Of a stretch of DNA of 64,000 nt, positions 43,614 through 52,289 are shown one piece after another. The notes under the pieces are model-generated. The model was not told where the DNA came from, did not search any database, and was given only the letters and a program-made list of their open reading frames with translations. The first letter of the stretch is position 1; the number at the start of each line of letters is the position of its first letter. This stretch comes from Maribacter antarcticus DSM 21422 (GTDB lineage: Bacteria > Bacteroidota > Bacteroidia > Flavobacteriales > Flavobacteriaceae): NCBI RefSeq assembly GCF_000621125.1, contig NZ_JHZC01000004.1, positions 372,001 through 436,000 on the forward strand, given 5' to 3'. The translations under genes and the position numbers were made by a program.

Positions 43614-46390
43614 TACAACTTTTCCTTCAAATACTTCGCTGTAAAAGATATTGTACTCTTCGCTACTTTTTCGGGCGTTCCTTCTGCGAGAAGCTGGCCT
43701 CCGTTTTCACCTCCGCCAGGGCCAAGGTCAATAATGTAATCTGCACATTTTATCAGTTCTACGTTGTGCTCAATAACTACGACGCTATGTCCTTTTTTGA
43801 TGAGTGCATTGAACGACTTTAATAGTTTTTGAATATCGTGAAAATGGAGACCGGTAGTCGGCTCATCAAAAATGAATAGCGCTTTGTCCTTTGTTGTTCC
43901 CTTTACCAAGAACGATGCAAGTTTAATACGTTGCGCTTCGCCACCGGAAAGGGTAGAGGAGGATTGCCCCAAGGTTACGTAGCCTAAACCGACGTCTTGT
44001 AAAGGTTTTAATTTGGATACGATTTTTGTTTGCACCCCAGCTTCAAAAAAAGCAATGGCGTCATCTATGGTCATGGTTAGGATGTCATCTATGTTGGCGT
44101 TGTTGAAGGTTACTTCCAAGACATCCTTTTTAAAACGCTTGCCGCCACAGGTATCGCATTCCAAATGCACATCGGCCATGAACTGCATTTCTACTGTAAT
44201 TTCGCCTTCGCCTTTGCATTTTTCGCAACGACCGCCATCTACGTTAAAAGAAAAATGTTTGGCCTGGTAATTTCTAATTTTACTTAGTTTCTGGTTAGCG
44301 TATAAATTACGTATATCGTCATAGGCCTTTATATAGGTTACAGGATTAGAGCGCGAAGACCGTCCGATGGGATTTTGATCTACGAATTCTACATGCTTAA
44401 TATGTTGATACTTCCCAGAGACCGAGCTAAACTGTCCGGCTTTTTCACCATAGCCGCCTACTTCTTTCAATATAATAGGATATAAAAGCTTTTTGACCAA
44501 GGTGCTTTTACCACTTCCGGAAACCCCTGTAACCACGGTAAGCATATCCAAAGGAAAAGTCACATTGATATTTCTTAGGTTATTCTCCCTACATCCTATA
44601 ATCTGAATGTGGTTCTTGGAAGTACGCCGTTCTTTAGGAACTTTAATTTCCATGGTGCCGTTTAGGTAGCTTGCGGTAAGTGAGCTAGAAAGTAATATAT
44701 CGCTCAATGTACCTTGTGCAACTACTTTGCCACCGTGAGTACCTGCTTCTGGACCAATATCAATTACCTCGTCTGCAGCTTTCATGATATCCTCATCGTG
44801 CTCAACTACAATAACGGTATTCCCCAGATTCCGAAGTGAAATTAACACGTCTATTAAATTTTCTGTATCCTTAGGATGCAGGCCAATACTAGGTTCGTCC
44901 AAAATATACATGGAGCCTACCAAGCTGCTGCCTAAAGAGGTCGCTAGGTTAATACGCTGACTCTCCCCCCCGGATAGCGTATTAGATTTTCGATTTAAGG
45001 TTAGGTAATTAAGCCCTACGTTATCTAGGAATCCCAAACGGGTATTTATTTCTGTTAACAATCTAGACGCAATAATAGCGTCGTTTTTACCCAACTCTAA
45101 CTGTCCGAAATAGGCAATCAATTTTTCTATCGACACACCCACCAGTTCCGAAATGGACTTATCACCCACTTTTACATAGTCAGTTTCTGATCGTAATCGT
45201 TTTCCGTTACAGGTATTACATTTTGTTTTACCTCTGTATCTCGATAGCATCACCCTATTTTGAATCTTATAGCTCTTTTCCTCAAGGCCAGCAAAGAATT
45301 TATGTAGTCCTATAAAATGTGCATTACCGTCCCAAACTAGTTGTTGTTGTTTCTCGGTAAGTTCAAACCATGGCTTGTGAATGGGAAAATCGAATTTATA
45401 AGCCGAATTAACCAATTGGTCCCTGTACCAGCCCATACTATCGCCACGCCAAGGAAAAACAGCGTTTTCATAAATGGATAAGGCAGTATTAGGAACCACT
45501 AAATCTTCGTCTATACCGATAACATCACCGTAACCTTCACATTTTGGGCATGCGCCATAAGGATTGTTAAAACTAAATAAGTGTACGTTAGGTTCTAAGA
45601 AAAGCATACCATCCAGTTCAAAAGTATTACTGAATAGGGTTTGCTCTGCATCTACAAGGGTTTCAATAATACATTTTCCTTTTCCTTCAAAAAAAGCAGT
45701 ATCTATGGCATTGGCAAGTCTATTGTAAAAATCTTCATCATCTTTTGTTATGATTCGATCTATAACCAAATAAAACTCCTTTCCGATAGTGTCGGGAGCC
45801 TGTTCTATTCTTAGTACGGTACCGTCATATTTAATACGCGCATACCCTTGTTTAGAAAACAACTCCAAAGACTTCTTTGTATCACGATCCTCACGTATTG
45901 TAATTGGTGCCAAGAGTAACAATTTGGTATTATCAGCAAAGGTCTTCACATGCTCTATAACATCGGTAACCGTATCTTTCTTTACTTGCTTTCCAGAAAT
46001 AGGAGAAAATGTTTTTCCGATACGCGCATACAACAATTTAATATAGTCATAGATTTCTGTTGTAGTCCCTACGGTAGATCTTGGATTGGTAGAATTTACT
46101 TTCTGCTCAATTGCAATAGCTGGAGCTATACCTTTAATATAGTCTACCTTAGGCTTATCAAGTTTGCCTAAAAACTGTCTGGCGTAGGAAGAAAGGCTTT
46201 CTACATACCGTCGCTGCCCCTCTGCATAAAGCGTGTCAAACGCCAAGCTAGACTTGCCGGAACCAGAAAGACCCGTAATTACAACAAGCTTGTTTCTTGG
46301 GATAACAACATCGATATCCTTAAGATTGTGCAGTTTGGCACCTTTTATAATAATATTTTCCTTGGGGTTTACTTCTGCTATATTGGGCAT
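43613..46390 (-). CDS. uvrA: Excinuclease ABC subunit A
   Basis: 925 residues, typical UvrA. Two ABC modules: Walker A GLSGSGKSS at about 40-48 and GVSGSGKST in the C-terminal half; ABC signatures TLSGGESQRINLA and TLSGGEAQRIKLA; zinc-finger cysteines in CPKCEGYGD, CNTCNGKR, CEKCKGEG and CDTCGGKR. UvrA recognises bulky DNA lesions and loads UvrB. The stop overlaps the start of the broken sulfurtransferase. It is divergent from the sigma-factor modules. Confidence 0.98.
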   Translation of the reverse strand: MPNIAEVNPKENIIIKGAKLHNLKDIDVVIPRNKLVVITGLSGSGKSSLAFDTLYAEGQRRYVESLSSYARQFLGKLDKPKVDYIKGIAPAIAIEQKVNSTNPRSTVGTTTEIYDYIKLLYARIGKTFSPISGKQVKKDTVTDVIEHVKTFADNTKLLLLAPITIREDRDTKKSLELFSKQGYARIKYDGTVLRIEQAPDTIGKEFYLVIDRIITKDDEDFYNRLANAIDTAFFEGKGKCIIETLVDAEQTLFSNTFELDGMLFLEPNVHLFSFNNPYGACPKCEGYGDVIGIDEDLVVPNTALSIYENAVFPWRGDSMGWYRDQLVNSAYKFDFPIHKPWFELTEKQQQLVWDGNAHFIGLHKFFAGLEEKSYKIQNRVMLSRYRGKTKCNTCNGKRLRSETDYVKVGDKSISELVGVSIEKLIAYFGQLELGKNDAIIASRLLTEINTRLGFLDNVGLNYLTLNRKSNTLSGGESQRINLATSLGSSLVGSMYILDEPSIGLHPKDTENLIDVLISLRNLGNTVIVVEHDEDIMKAADEVIDIGPEAGTHGGKVVAQGTLSDILLSSSLTASYLNGTMEIKVPKERRTSKNHIQIIGCRENNLRNINVTFPLDMLTVVTGVSGSGKSTLVKKLLYPIILKEVGGYGEKAGQFSSVSGKYQHIKHVEFVDQNPIGRSSRSNPVTYIKAYDDIRNLYANQKLSKIRNYQAKHFSFNVDGGRCEKCKGEGEITVEMQFMADVHLECDTCGGKRFKKDVLEVTFNNANIDDILTMTIDDAIAFFEAGVQTKIVSKLKPLQDVGLGYVTLGQSSSTLSGGEAQRIKLASFLVKGTTKDKALFIFDEPTTGLHFHDIQKLLKSFNALIKKGHSVVVIEHNVELIKCADYIIDLGPGGGENGGQLLAEGTPEKVAKSTISFTAKYLKEKL

Positions 46391-46506
46391 ACATTTAAAT
46401 AAGAATGCAAAGATACAATATGCGCTATTTAATACGAGCCCATAACATATCCATGTTGCAGTTCATCGAATATTTTCACATAATTTTTAGAATATCTATT
46501 TTTTAC

Positions 46507-46514
46507 TATCTTTG
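46507..46514 (+). promoter_or_regulatory. -7-like element upstream of the first sigma gene
   Basis: TATCTTTG matches TAnnTTTG, 118 bases before the ATG at 46633, implying a long leader. No clear -33 TTG. Confidence 0.42.
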
Positions 46515-46632
46515 AATCTAACTAAAAATTGATTCGCCTATACTGCATCTTTACTTTGTAACGTAATAATTTAACCAAAAACAACCCTTTCTACTAAGAA
46601 TTGGGGTTCGTTTAACTCGCAAAAGTAAAGCT

Positions 46633-47214
46633 ATGGAAGTGCAAATCGAAGATTCCCAACTAGTCAGTCATTATATACAAGGAGACGAAAGAGCTATGGC
46701 AGTTCTTATCAATCGTCATAATTCCCGTCTTACTGGATTTATATATTCCAAGGTAAGCGATAGGGAGTTGACAGAGGATATTTTTCAGGATACCTTTATA
46801 AAGGTAATCCGTACCTTAAAACGAGGAGCTTATAACGAAGAAGGAAAATTTATACCTTGGGTTATGCGCATAGCACACAACCTTATTATAGATCACTTTA
46901 GGAAGAATAATAGAATGCCTATGTTCAATGCGACCGAAAGTTATAATATTTTTGCTATGATGAACGATGATTGCTTAAATGCTGAAAAGCAATTGATCAA
47001 GAATCAAATTGATTCGGATTTGTATAATCTAATAAAAGAGCTTCCTGAAGATCAGCAAGAAGTCTTGCATATGAGGTTATATAAGGATATGAGCTTTAAA
47101 GAAATCTCTAACAATACTGGAGTGAGTATTAATACGGCACTGGGTAGAATGCGATACGCGTTAATCAACTTAAGAAAGCTAGTTGAAGCCAATAGTATTG
47201 TTTTAACGAATTAA
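46633..47214 (+). CDS. ECF-type RNA polymerase sigma-70 factor, copy 1
   Basis: 193 residues. Region 2 occupies residues about 20-95 (VLINRHNSRLTGFIY, TEDIFQDTFIKVI, then WVMRIAHNLIIDHFR), and region 4 about 135-185 (LPEDQQEVLHMRLYKDMS, GVSINTALGRMRYALINLRK). No region 1 or 3, so it is a two-domain extracytoplasmic-function-like factor. No anti-sigma gene of the usual FecR or zinc-binding class is adjacent; instead a 47-aa gene follows 74 bases on. Copy 2 at 47753 is the same length and aligns without gaps, with about 145 of 193 residues identical by my count. Confidence 0.93.
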   Translation: MEVQIEDSQLVSHYIQGDERAMAVLINRHNSRLTGFIYSKVSDRELTEDIFQDTFIKVIRTLKRGAYNEEGKFIPWVMRIAHNLIIDHFRKNNRMPMFNATESYNIFAMMNDDCLNAEKQLIKNQIDSDLYNLIKELPEDQQEVLHMRLYKDMSFKEISNNTGVSINTALGRMRYALINLRKLVEANSIVLTN

Positions 47215-47288
47215 TGTACCATAGGTCGGGAGGATCTACTATTTTTATTGTTATTCCGTTTTGCTATTGAACCAAAATGAAAAGTCTT

Positions 47289-47432
47289 ATGGAGAAAATT
47301 TACATTAAGAAAAAAGACAAGTGCACTTTAGTAACTGCTAAGCCGGAAACAGTCGAGTTTTTATTGGCTTTTTCTAAATCCTTAAGAATAACTGAAGCAA
47401 AAGGGATAAAGTTCGAAAGTAACTTAAACTAA
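47289..47432 (+). CDS. 47-aa protein downstream of sigma factor, copy 1
   Basis: MEKIYIKKKDKCTLVTAKPE begins this protein; the second half is VEFLLAFSKSLRI...GIKFESNLN. It is chosen from the ATG that aligns with copy 2 (48406), although an ATG at 47277 would add four residues. The two copies are both 47 residues and share MEKIY, one Cys, a Pro-x-T stretch, the F-L-L-x-F-S-x-x-L helix and a terminal F-E-x-x-L-N. Conservation of start, length and end across the duplication is strong evidence for a real gene. No family recognised. Confidence 0.85.
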   Translation: MEKIYIKKKDKCTLVTAKPETVEFLLAFSKSLRITEAKGIKFESNLN

Positions 47433-47451
47433 AAGCACTCATCTATATATA

Positions 47452-47492
47452 AAATAGCCCTAAGGAACCTATCCTTGGGGCTTTCTTTTTTT
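47452..47492 (+). terminator. Terminator of module 1
   Basis: Stem AGCCCTAAGGA / TCCTTGGGGCT (one T-G pair) with a short loop and a long T-run. It closes the first sigma/47-aa unit. Confidence 0.85.
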
Positions 47493-47752
47493 TGGTACTG
47501 ATTGTAAGTGACCCTAATGACGGGATTTATCACGTTAGGACAAGGCTTGTCTTAGGTTTCCCACACAACTATATATATACCTGTTTATTGCATAAAAAAT
47601 AAATATTCGTTGTTTCACATCATAAAAAGCGTGTTTGACAACATACTTTTTTACACAGGGTAGCTTTTCTCTAGTTTTATCTCAGATTAAATAACTAACG
47701 AAGAAATACTAACAGATTCCCAAATCGTTCAACCTTAAAGAAAGTAACTCGT

Positions 47753-48334
47753 ATGGAACTACAAATTGATGATTCAGAATTAGTAAGAGATTATATCAGT
47801 GGTGATGAAAAAGCACTTTCTGTATTGATAAACAGGCACAACCAAAGAATAACCAGCTTTATCTATTCTAAGGTATTGGACAGGGATATTACCGAAGATA
47901 TCTTTCAGGATACGTTTATTAAGGTAATTAAAACACTTAAAAAAGGTCGCTACAGTGAGGAAGGTAAATTTCTTCCTTGGGTTATGCGAATATCACATAA
48001 TTTAATTATTGACCATTTTAGAAAGAATAAGAGAATGCCTATGTTCGAAGGCAATGATGACTTTAATATATTCTCCGTTATTGGCGATGATAAGTTAAAT
48101 GCTGAAAAACAACTTATTAAAGACCAAATTGATACAGACTTACGTAGTTTGATTGAAGAGCTTCCAGATGACCAAAGAGAAGTTTTGTTAATGCGTATTT
48201 ATAAGGATATGAGTTTTAAGGAAATATCTGAAAACACAGGAGTTAGTATTAATACGGCCTTAGGTAGAATGCGATATGCACTAATTAATATGAGAAAAAT
48301 AATAGAAAAAAATAATATTGTTCTCACTAATTAA
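47753..48334 (+). CDS. ECF-type RNA polymerase sigma-70 factor, copy 2
   Basis: 193 residues, paralogue of the factor at 46633. Region 2 (TEDIFQDTFIKVIKTLKKG, WVMRISHNLIIDHFRK) and region 4 (LPDDQREVLLMRIYKDMS, NTGVSINTALGRMRYALI) are nearly identical, including the whole helix-turn-helix. Most differences are in the linker (residues about 98-135) and the N-terminal 35 residues. With nearly the same DNA-binding surface the two should read overlapping promoters but may answer different signals. A 47-aa gene follows after 71 bases. Confidence 0.93.
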   Translation: MELQIDDSELVRDYISGDEKALSVLINRHNQRITSFIYSKVLDRDITEDIFQDTFIKVIKTLKKGRYSEEGKFLPWVMRISHNLIIDHFRKNKRMPMFEGNDDFNIFSVIGDDKLNAEKQLIKDQIDTDLRSLIEELPDDQREVLLMRIYKDMSFKEISENTGVSINTALGRMRYALINMRKIIEKNNIVLTN

Positions 48335-48405
48335 ATCGCGTAAATATTAGCCAAAACAATATTTCTTTTCTTGTTGCGTTATTTTAGTGTACCAATACTA
48401 GAAAT

Positions 48406-48549
48406 ATGGAAAAAATTTACTCTAATTACCAAGAACAAACCAGTTTTGATAAAGTGTGTCCTAAAACCATCAATTTTTTGTTGAGTTTTTCACAGGCTCT
48501 TTATGAAATCGAATATAAAAATTTAAGATTCGAGACTTTCTTAAACTAA
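48406..48549 (+). CDS. 47-aa protein downstream of sigma factor, copy 2
   Basis: MEKIYSNYQEQTSFDKVCPK starts the protein; the rest is TINFLLSFSQALYEIEYKNLRFETFLN in outline. See copy 1: same length, same start and end. The Cys sits at residue 18 here and 12 in copy 1, so it is probably not a strict metal ligand. The middle helix F-L-L-x-F-S-x-x-L suggests a compact helical peptide that could bind a protein partner. It ends just before a bidirectional terminator. Confidence 0.85.
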   Translation: MEKIYSNYQEQTSFDKVCPKTINFLLSFSQALYEIEYKNLRFETFLN

Positions 48550-48550
48550 T

Positions 48551-48590
48551 AAAAAGACCCGCTATTTGCGGGTCTTTTTATTTTTAAAAT
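48551..48590. terminator. Terminator of module 2, overlapping the nth 3' end
   Basis: Stem AGACCCGC / GCGGGTCT with loop TATTT, A-run left and T-run right. The last codons of nth lie inside the hairpin. Confidence 0.88.
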
Positions 48591-49227
48591 ACGCATCTAA
48601 TACTTTTTTTCTTCCAATAGTTTTGGTAATCGTGTCCTTTTCTAAATCCCAGCCTCTTGCAGGGGAGTATTCCCTTCCGTACCAAATAATTTGTAAGTGT
48701 AAATCGTTCCATATTTCTAGAGGAAATAATCGCTTTGCATCCTTTTCGGTCTGTACTACGTTTTTACCGGTGGTAAAGCCCCAACGGTACATAAGTCTGT
48801 GAATATGAGTATCTACAGGAAAAGCGGGTATTCCAAAAGCTTGTGAAACCACGACACTGGCGGTTTTATGACCAACCGCAGGAAATTCTTCTAATAAAGC
48901 TAATTCTTTAGGAACAATACCATTATATTTTTCTACCAGCATTTTTGATAGTCCGTAAATACCTTTGGACTTCATTGGTGATAGACCAACGGGTCGGATA
49001 ATAGCCCGTATTTCTTCTACTGAAAGTTTTACCATATCGTAAGGATTATCTGCTTTGGCGAATAGTAAAGGCGTAATTTTATTTACGCGCACATCTGTAC
49101 TCTGCGCGGATAAAAGCACCGCAATAAGCAAGGTATACGGGTCTTTGTGATCTAATGGAATTGGAATTTCTGGATATAGCTCCTGTAAGGTTGAAATTGT
49201 AAAGGCTACTTTTTCGGCTTTCGTCAT
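48562..49227 (-). CDS. nth: Endonuclease III-like DNA glycosylase without Fe-S ligands
   Basis: 221 residues of the HhH-GPD superfamily. The helix-hairpin-helix EEFPAVGHKTASVV carries Lys121 (attacking lysine) and Asp139 lies in PVDTHIHRL, so base excision chemistry should be retained. The C-terminal C-x6-C-x2-C-x5-C iron-sulfur loop of E. coli Nth is replaced: after IIWYGREYSPARGW the sequence is DLEKDTITKTIG with no Cys at all. It removes oxidised pyrimidines. The last residues are encoded within the terminator hairpin. Confidence 0.92.
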   Translation of the reverse strand: MTKAEKVAFTISTLQELYPEIPIPLDHKDPYTLLIAVLLSAQSTDVRVNKITPLLFAKADNPYDMVKLSVEEIRAIIRPVGLSPMKSKGIYGLSKMLVEKYNGIVPKELALLEEFPAVGHKTASVVVSQAFGIPAFPVDTHIHRLMYRWGFTTGKNVVQTEKDAKRLFPLEIWNDLHLQIIWYGREYSPARGWDLEKDTITKTIGRKKVLDAYFKNKKTRK

Positions 49228-49282
49228 TTATTGTTTAGTTTTACAGAACAAAGATTAAACGTAATTATTATATAAATATACT

Positions 49283-49738
49283 ATGAACACATTAAACGTT
49301 GGGGATACCGTTCCTTCATTTTCCGCACACGACCAAGATGGCAATACTATAAATTTATCTGATTATTCCGGTAAAAATTTAGTTGTTTTTTTCTATCCTC
49401 GTGCAAATACTCCGGGTTGTACTGCAGAAGCCTGTAACTTAAGGGATAATTATAAAGCGCTCCAGGATGCCGGATACGAGTTGCTTGGTGTAAGTGAAGA
49501 TTCACAAAAAAAACAATCTAATTTTAAAAATAAGTATGAATTTCCGTTTCCTTTATTGTCAGATGAAGACCATACTGTAATCAACGCTTTTGGTGTTTGG
49601 GGCCCTAAGAAATTTATGGGTAAGGAGTTTGATGGTATCCACAGAAAAACTTTCGTAGTTAATGGGGAAGGCAAGGTCTCTAAAGTGATAGATAAAGTAA
49701 AAACTAAAGAGCACGCAGCGCAGTTGTTGGAATCTTAA
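49283..49738 (+). CDS. bcp: Thioredoxin-dependent thiol peroxidase (Bcp/PrxQ)
   Basis: 151 residues of the peroxiredoxin AhpC/TSA fold. PRANTPGCTAEAC holds the peroxidatic Cys46 and resolving Cys51, the atypical 2-Cys arrangement of PrxQ/Bcp. It reduces H2O2 and organic hydroperoxides using thioredoxin. Divergent from nth, ending in a hairpin. Confidence 0.95.
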   Translation: MNTLNVGDTVPSFSAHDQDGNTINLSDYSGKNLVVFFYPRANTPGCTAEACNLRDNYKALQDAGYELLGVSEDSQKKQSNFKNKYEFPFPLLSDEDHTVINAFGVWGPKKFMGKEFDGIHRKTFVVNGEGKVSKVIDKVKTKEHAAQLLES

Positions 49739-49741
49739 AAT

Positions 49742-49770
49742 ATAAAGCCCCTTTACTTAAGGGGCTTTAT
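49742..49770. terminator. Hairpin between bcp and the 482-aa gene
   Basis: Twelve-base perfect stem ATAAAGCCCCTT / AAGGGGCTTTAT with a 5-base loop. The T-run is short, but the position between converging genes fits termination of both. Confidence 0.75.
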
Positions 49771-49790
49771 AGTATAGTTAACCTAACTAT

Positions 49791-51239
49791 TTATTTCTCT
49801 AGAAGTACTTTTTTGGTAAATAGCTTTTTATCTTTTATAATTTCTGCGATTCCTTCAGGTAACATTTTCTCCCAGCCTTCTTCATCCTTTATAATTCTCT
49901 TAAGAACTTCACGGGAGAAAATATGCATAATTTCGGGGTCGTAATCTATAATGTCCATCACCTTCCCGTTATACTTAAAAAACTTGTAAAGTTCTTTCAT
50001 TCTTGGATGAACCTTCACATTATTACTGGTCATAACCTGTCCAGTATCTGAATTTTTCATCGGGTATAGATACACTTGTAAATCCTTAAAGAATAGTTTT
50101 CCAAAGGCTTCCAAAATGCCACCGCTTAGATGACGGTAGTATTTTTCATCAAATATATCTACCAAGTTATTCACACCCATAGTGAGTCCAATTCTATTCT
50201 TAGTGAAATTATTAAAATACTCTACTAACTTGTAGTACTCTTGGAATTTTGAAATCATTACGGTATGACCTAGGGAGCAAAGTAGCTCTGCACGGTCCAT
50301 AAAATCCTGTTCATCTATCTCGCCAGATGCTTTTAGATTTGATAAGGTTATTTCAAAAATAACGATAGTATTATCCTGGTCCACCCCTGGATCTCTGATA
50401 AATATATCATGTGATTTTTGAAACATGTCCATGTTGACCTTGGTTACGGGCCTAAAACTTCCACGTAATGCTAAAATATTTTTTTTGTAAAGAATTGCCG
50501 CTGGTAATAAGTTATTACCATCAGGCCCGAACATAACGGCATCCGTCATATCGTTTCTGATCAACTGCAAGCTCATTAGCCTGTTATCTACATCTTTAAA
50601 GTTAGGTCCAGAAAAGTTGATCATATCTACTTCCAAAATATCTTTATCAATATGATCGTAGAGATATTTCAGTATTTTTCTAGGTTTGTGATGCTTGTAA
50701 AAAGCACCGTATATTAAGTTTACACCTAATATGCCTAAGGTTTCTTGCTGTAATCTAGCTTCGTTCTGTTTAAAACGAATGTGTAGTATAATTTCGTCAA
50801 ATTCTTTTTGGTTGGGGTCTAATTGGTACCGTATCCCAATCCAACCATGTCCCTTATATCGTTTAGAAAAATCAATAGTAGCAACCGTATTAGAATAGGA
50901 GAAAAACAACCTGTCTGGATGCGTTTCTCTACTAATTCGTTCCTCCATAAGTTTCATCTCATAAGCTAGCATTGTTTTTAAACGCGCCTGAGTGACATAT
51001 CTCCCATCTTTCTCTGTACCATAAATAGCGTCGCTAAAATCCTTATCATAAGCGCTCATTGCTTTTGCGATGGTTCCCGATGCGCCACCAGAACGGAAAA
51101 AATGACGTGCAGTTTCTTGGCCTGCTCCTATTTCTGCAAAAGTTCCGTAGATATCCGGATTGAGATTTATCCGTAACGTTTTAGCCTTTATAGATGGAAT
51201 ATTCTCGAAGGCGGATTCTCTTTTAACAACTGATGACAT
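49791..51239 (-). CDS. Conserved Bacteroidota protein, function unknown
   Basis: 482 residues, soluble, no signal peptide. Notable conserved-looking blocks: TFAEIGAGQETARHFFRSGGASGTIAKAM in outline near residues 33-60, then the RLFFSYSNTVATIDF strand, a NFSGPNFKDVDNRLMSLQLI segment, GSFRPVTKVNMDMF, and an ending with IIKDEEGWEKMLP. I recall similar proteins in Bacteroidota under inconsistent labels (some as nicotinate-nucleotide adenylyltransferase), but I see no T/HxGH motif to support that. It has its own leader and is divergent from the MBL gene. Confidence 0.78.
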   Translation of the reverse strand: MSSVVKRESAFENIPSIKAKTLRINLNPDIYGTFAEIGAGQETARHFFRSGGASGTIAKAMSAYDKDFSDAIYGTEKDGRYVTQARLKTMLAYEMKLMEERISRETHPDRLFFSYSNTVATIDFSKRYKGHGWIGIRYQLDPNQKEFDEIILHIRFKQNEARLQQETLGILGVNLIYGAFYKHHKPRKILKYLYDHIDKDILEVDMINFSGPNFKDVDNRLMSLQLIRNDMTDAVMFGPDGNNLLPAAILYKKNILALRGSFRPVTKVNMDMFQKSHDIFIRDPGVDQDNTIVIFEITLSNLKASGEIDEQDFMDRAELLCSLGHTVMISKFQEYYKLVEYFNNFTKNRIGLTMGVNNLVDIFDEKYYRHLSGGILEAFGKLFFKDLQVYLYPMKNSDTGQVMTSNNVKVHPRMKELYKFFKYNGKVMDIIDYDPEIMHIFSREVLKRIIKDEEGWEKMLPEGIAEIIKDKKLFTKKVLLEK

Positions 51240-51390
51240 GTGATTTAATTTGCTTTAACAAAGTTATAAAGATCATACTATCTAACGGTTAAACAGTTCA
51301 AAAATTTGAAATTAGTTTTGTACAGTCCTTTTTTGTGATATTTAAAACAATGCTTTTTACAAAGAATGGTGAATGCTTCTGCTTTTTGAG

Positions 51391-51422
51391 TTGTAAGTTG
51401 TACGAATAAAGCCCTAGCTTTG
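51391..51422 (+). promoter_or_regulatory. Bacteroidota-type promoter for the MBL gene
   Basis: TTG at 51391-51393, a 21-base spacer, and TAGCTTTG at 51415-51422. The ATG at 51433 is 10 bases downstream, so the leader would be very short. Confidence 0.58.
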
Positions 51423-51432
51423 TAATTGAACT

Positions 51433-52203
51433 ATGGCTTTAAAAATTACATTTTTAGGAACAGGAACGTCTCAGGGCGTACCGGTAATAGGCAGTAATCA
51501 TCCTGTTTGTTTAAGTGATGACTCTAAGGATAAAAGGCTAAGGGTCTCCATTCTTGTCTCTTGGGACGATTGTAATTTTGTTATAGATTGTGGTCCGGAT
51601 TTTAGACAGCAAATGCTTACTAACAAGGTGGCTGCCTTGGAAGCCATTTTATTTACCCACGAACATTCAGATCACACGGCTGGTATAGATGATATACGTC
51701 CGTTTTTCTTCAAGCAGGGCGATATTCCTATCTACGCTCACAAAAAGGTTGTTAAAGCTTTGAAAAAGAGGTTTAGTTATATTTTTGATGAAAAAAATAG
51801 GTATCCAGGAGCGCCGGCTGTCGAAATCAATTATGTAAAAAGGGGCGTCGATTTTACCCTTGGTGGCAAAACGATAATCCCAGTGCAAGCATTACACAAC
51901 AGACTAAAGGTTTTTGGCTATCGCATAGATGACTTCACCTACTTAACCGATGTGAAATCTATATCCGATAAGGAGGTAGAAAAAATAATGGGGACGAAAA
52001 TTTTGGTAGTAAATGCCTTGCGTAAAGAGCCGCATCATTCACATTTTAACCTAGAGGAAGCGTTGGCCTTTGTAGCCAGAATAAAACCTGAAAAAGCATA
52101 TTTTACTCATATTAGCCACGTAATGGGCTTCCATGCCGAAGTGGAAAAAGGCCTTCCTGAAAACGTGCACTTGGCCTATGATAATCTTACGGTTGAAATT
52201 TGA
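51433..52203 (+). CDS. MBL-fold metallo-hydrolase, PhnP-like
   Basis: 256 residues. FLGTGTSQGVPVIG begins the domain; the metal motif HEHSDH spans residues 76-81 and later FTHISHVMGFH provides the final ligands. PhnP-type phosphodiesterases process cyclic ribose phosphates, yet many relatives have other substrates. Cytosolic (no leader). The gap to the next gene is 86 bases. Confidence 0.93.
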   Translation: MALKITFLGTGTSQGVPVIGSNHPVCLSDDSKDKRLRVSILVSWDDCNFVIDCGPDFRQQMLTNKVAALEAILFTHEHSDHTAGIDDIRPFFFKQGDIPIYAHKKVVKALKKRFSYIFDEKNRYPGAPAVEINYVKRGVDFTLGGKTIIPVQALHNRLKVFGYRIDDFTYLTDVKSISDKEVEKIMGTKILVVNALRKEPHHSHFNLEEALAFVARIKPEKAYFTHISHVMGFHAEVEKGLPENVHLAYDNLTVEI

Positions 52204-52289
52204 TATATAAAACTGCATTTTATTCCCAGTAATAACAGTAAAATACAGTAAACATAAAAAAACACTAACAACTTTGAATTTTATCGCAT

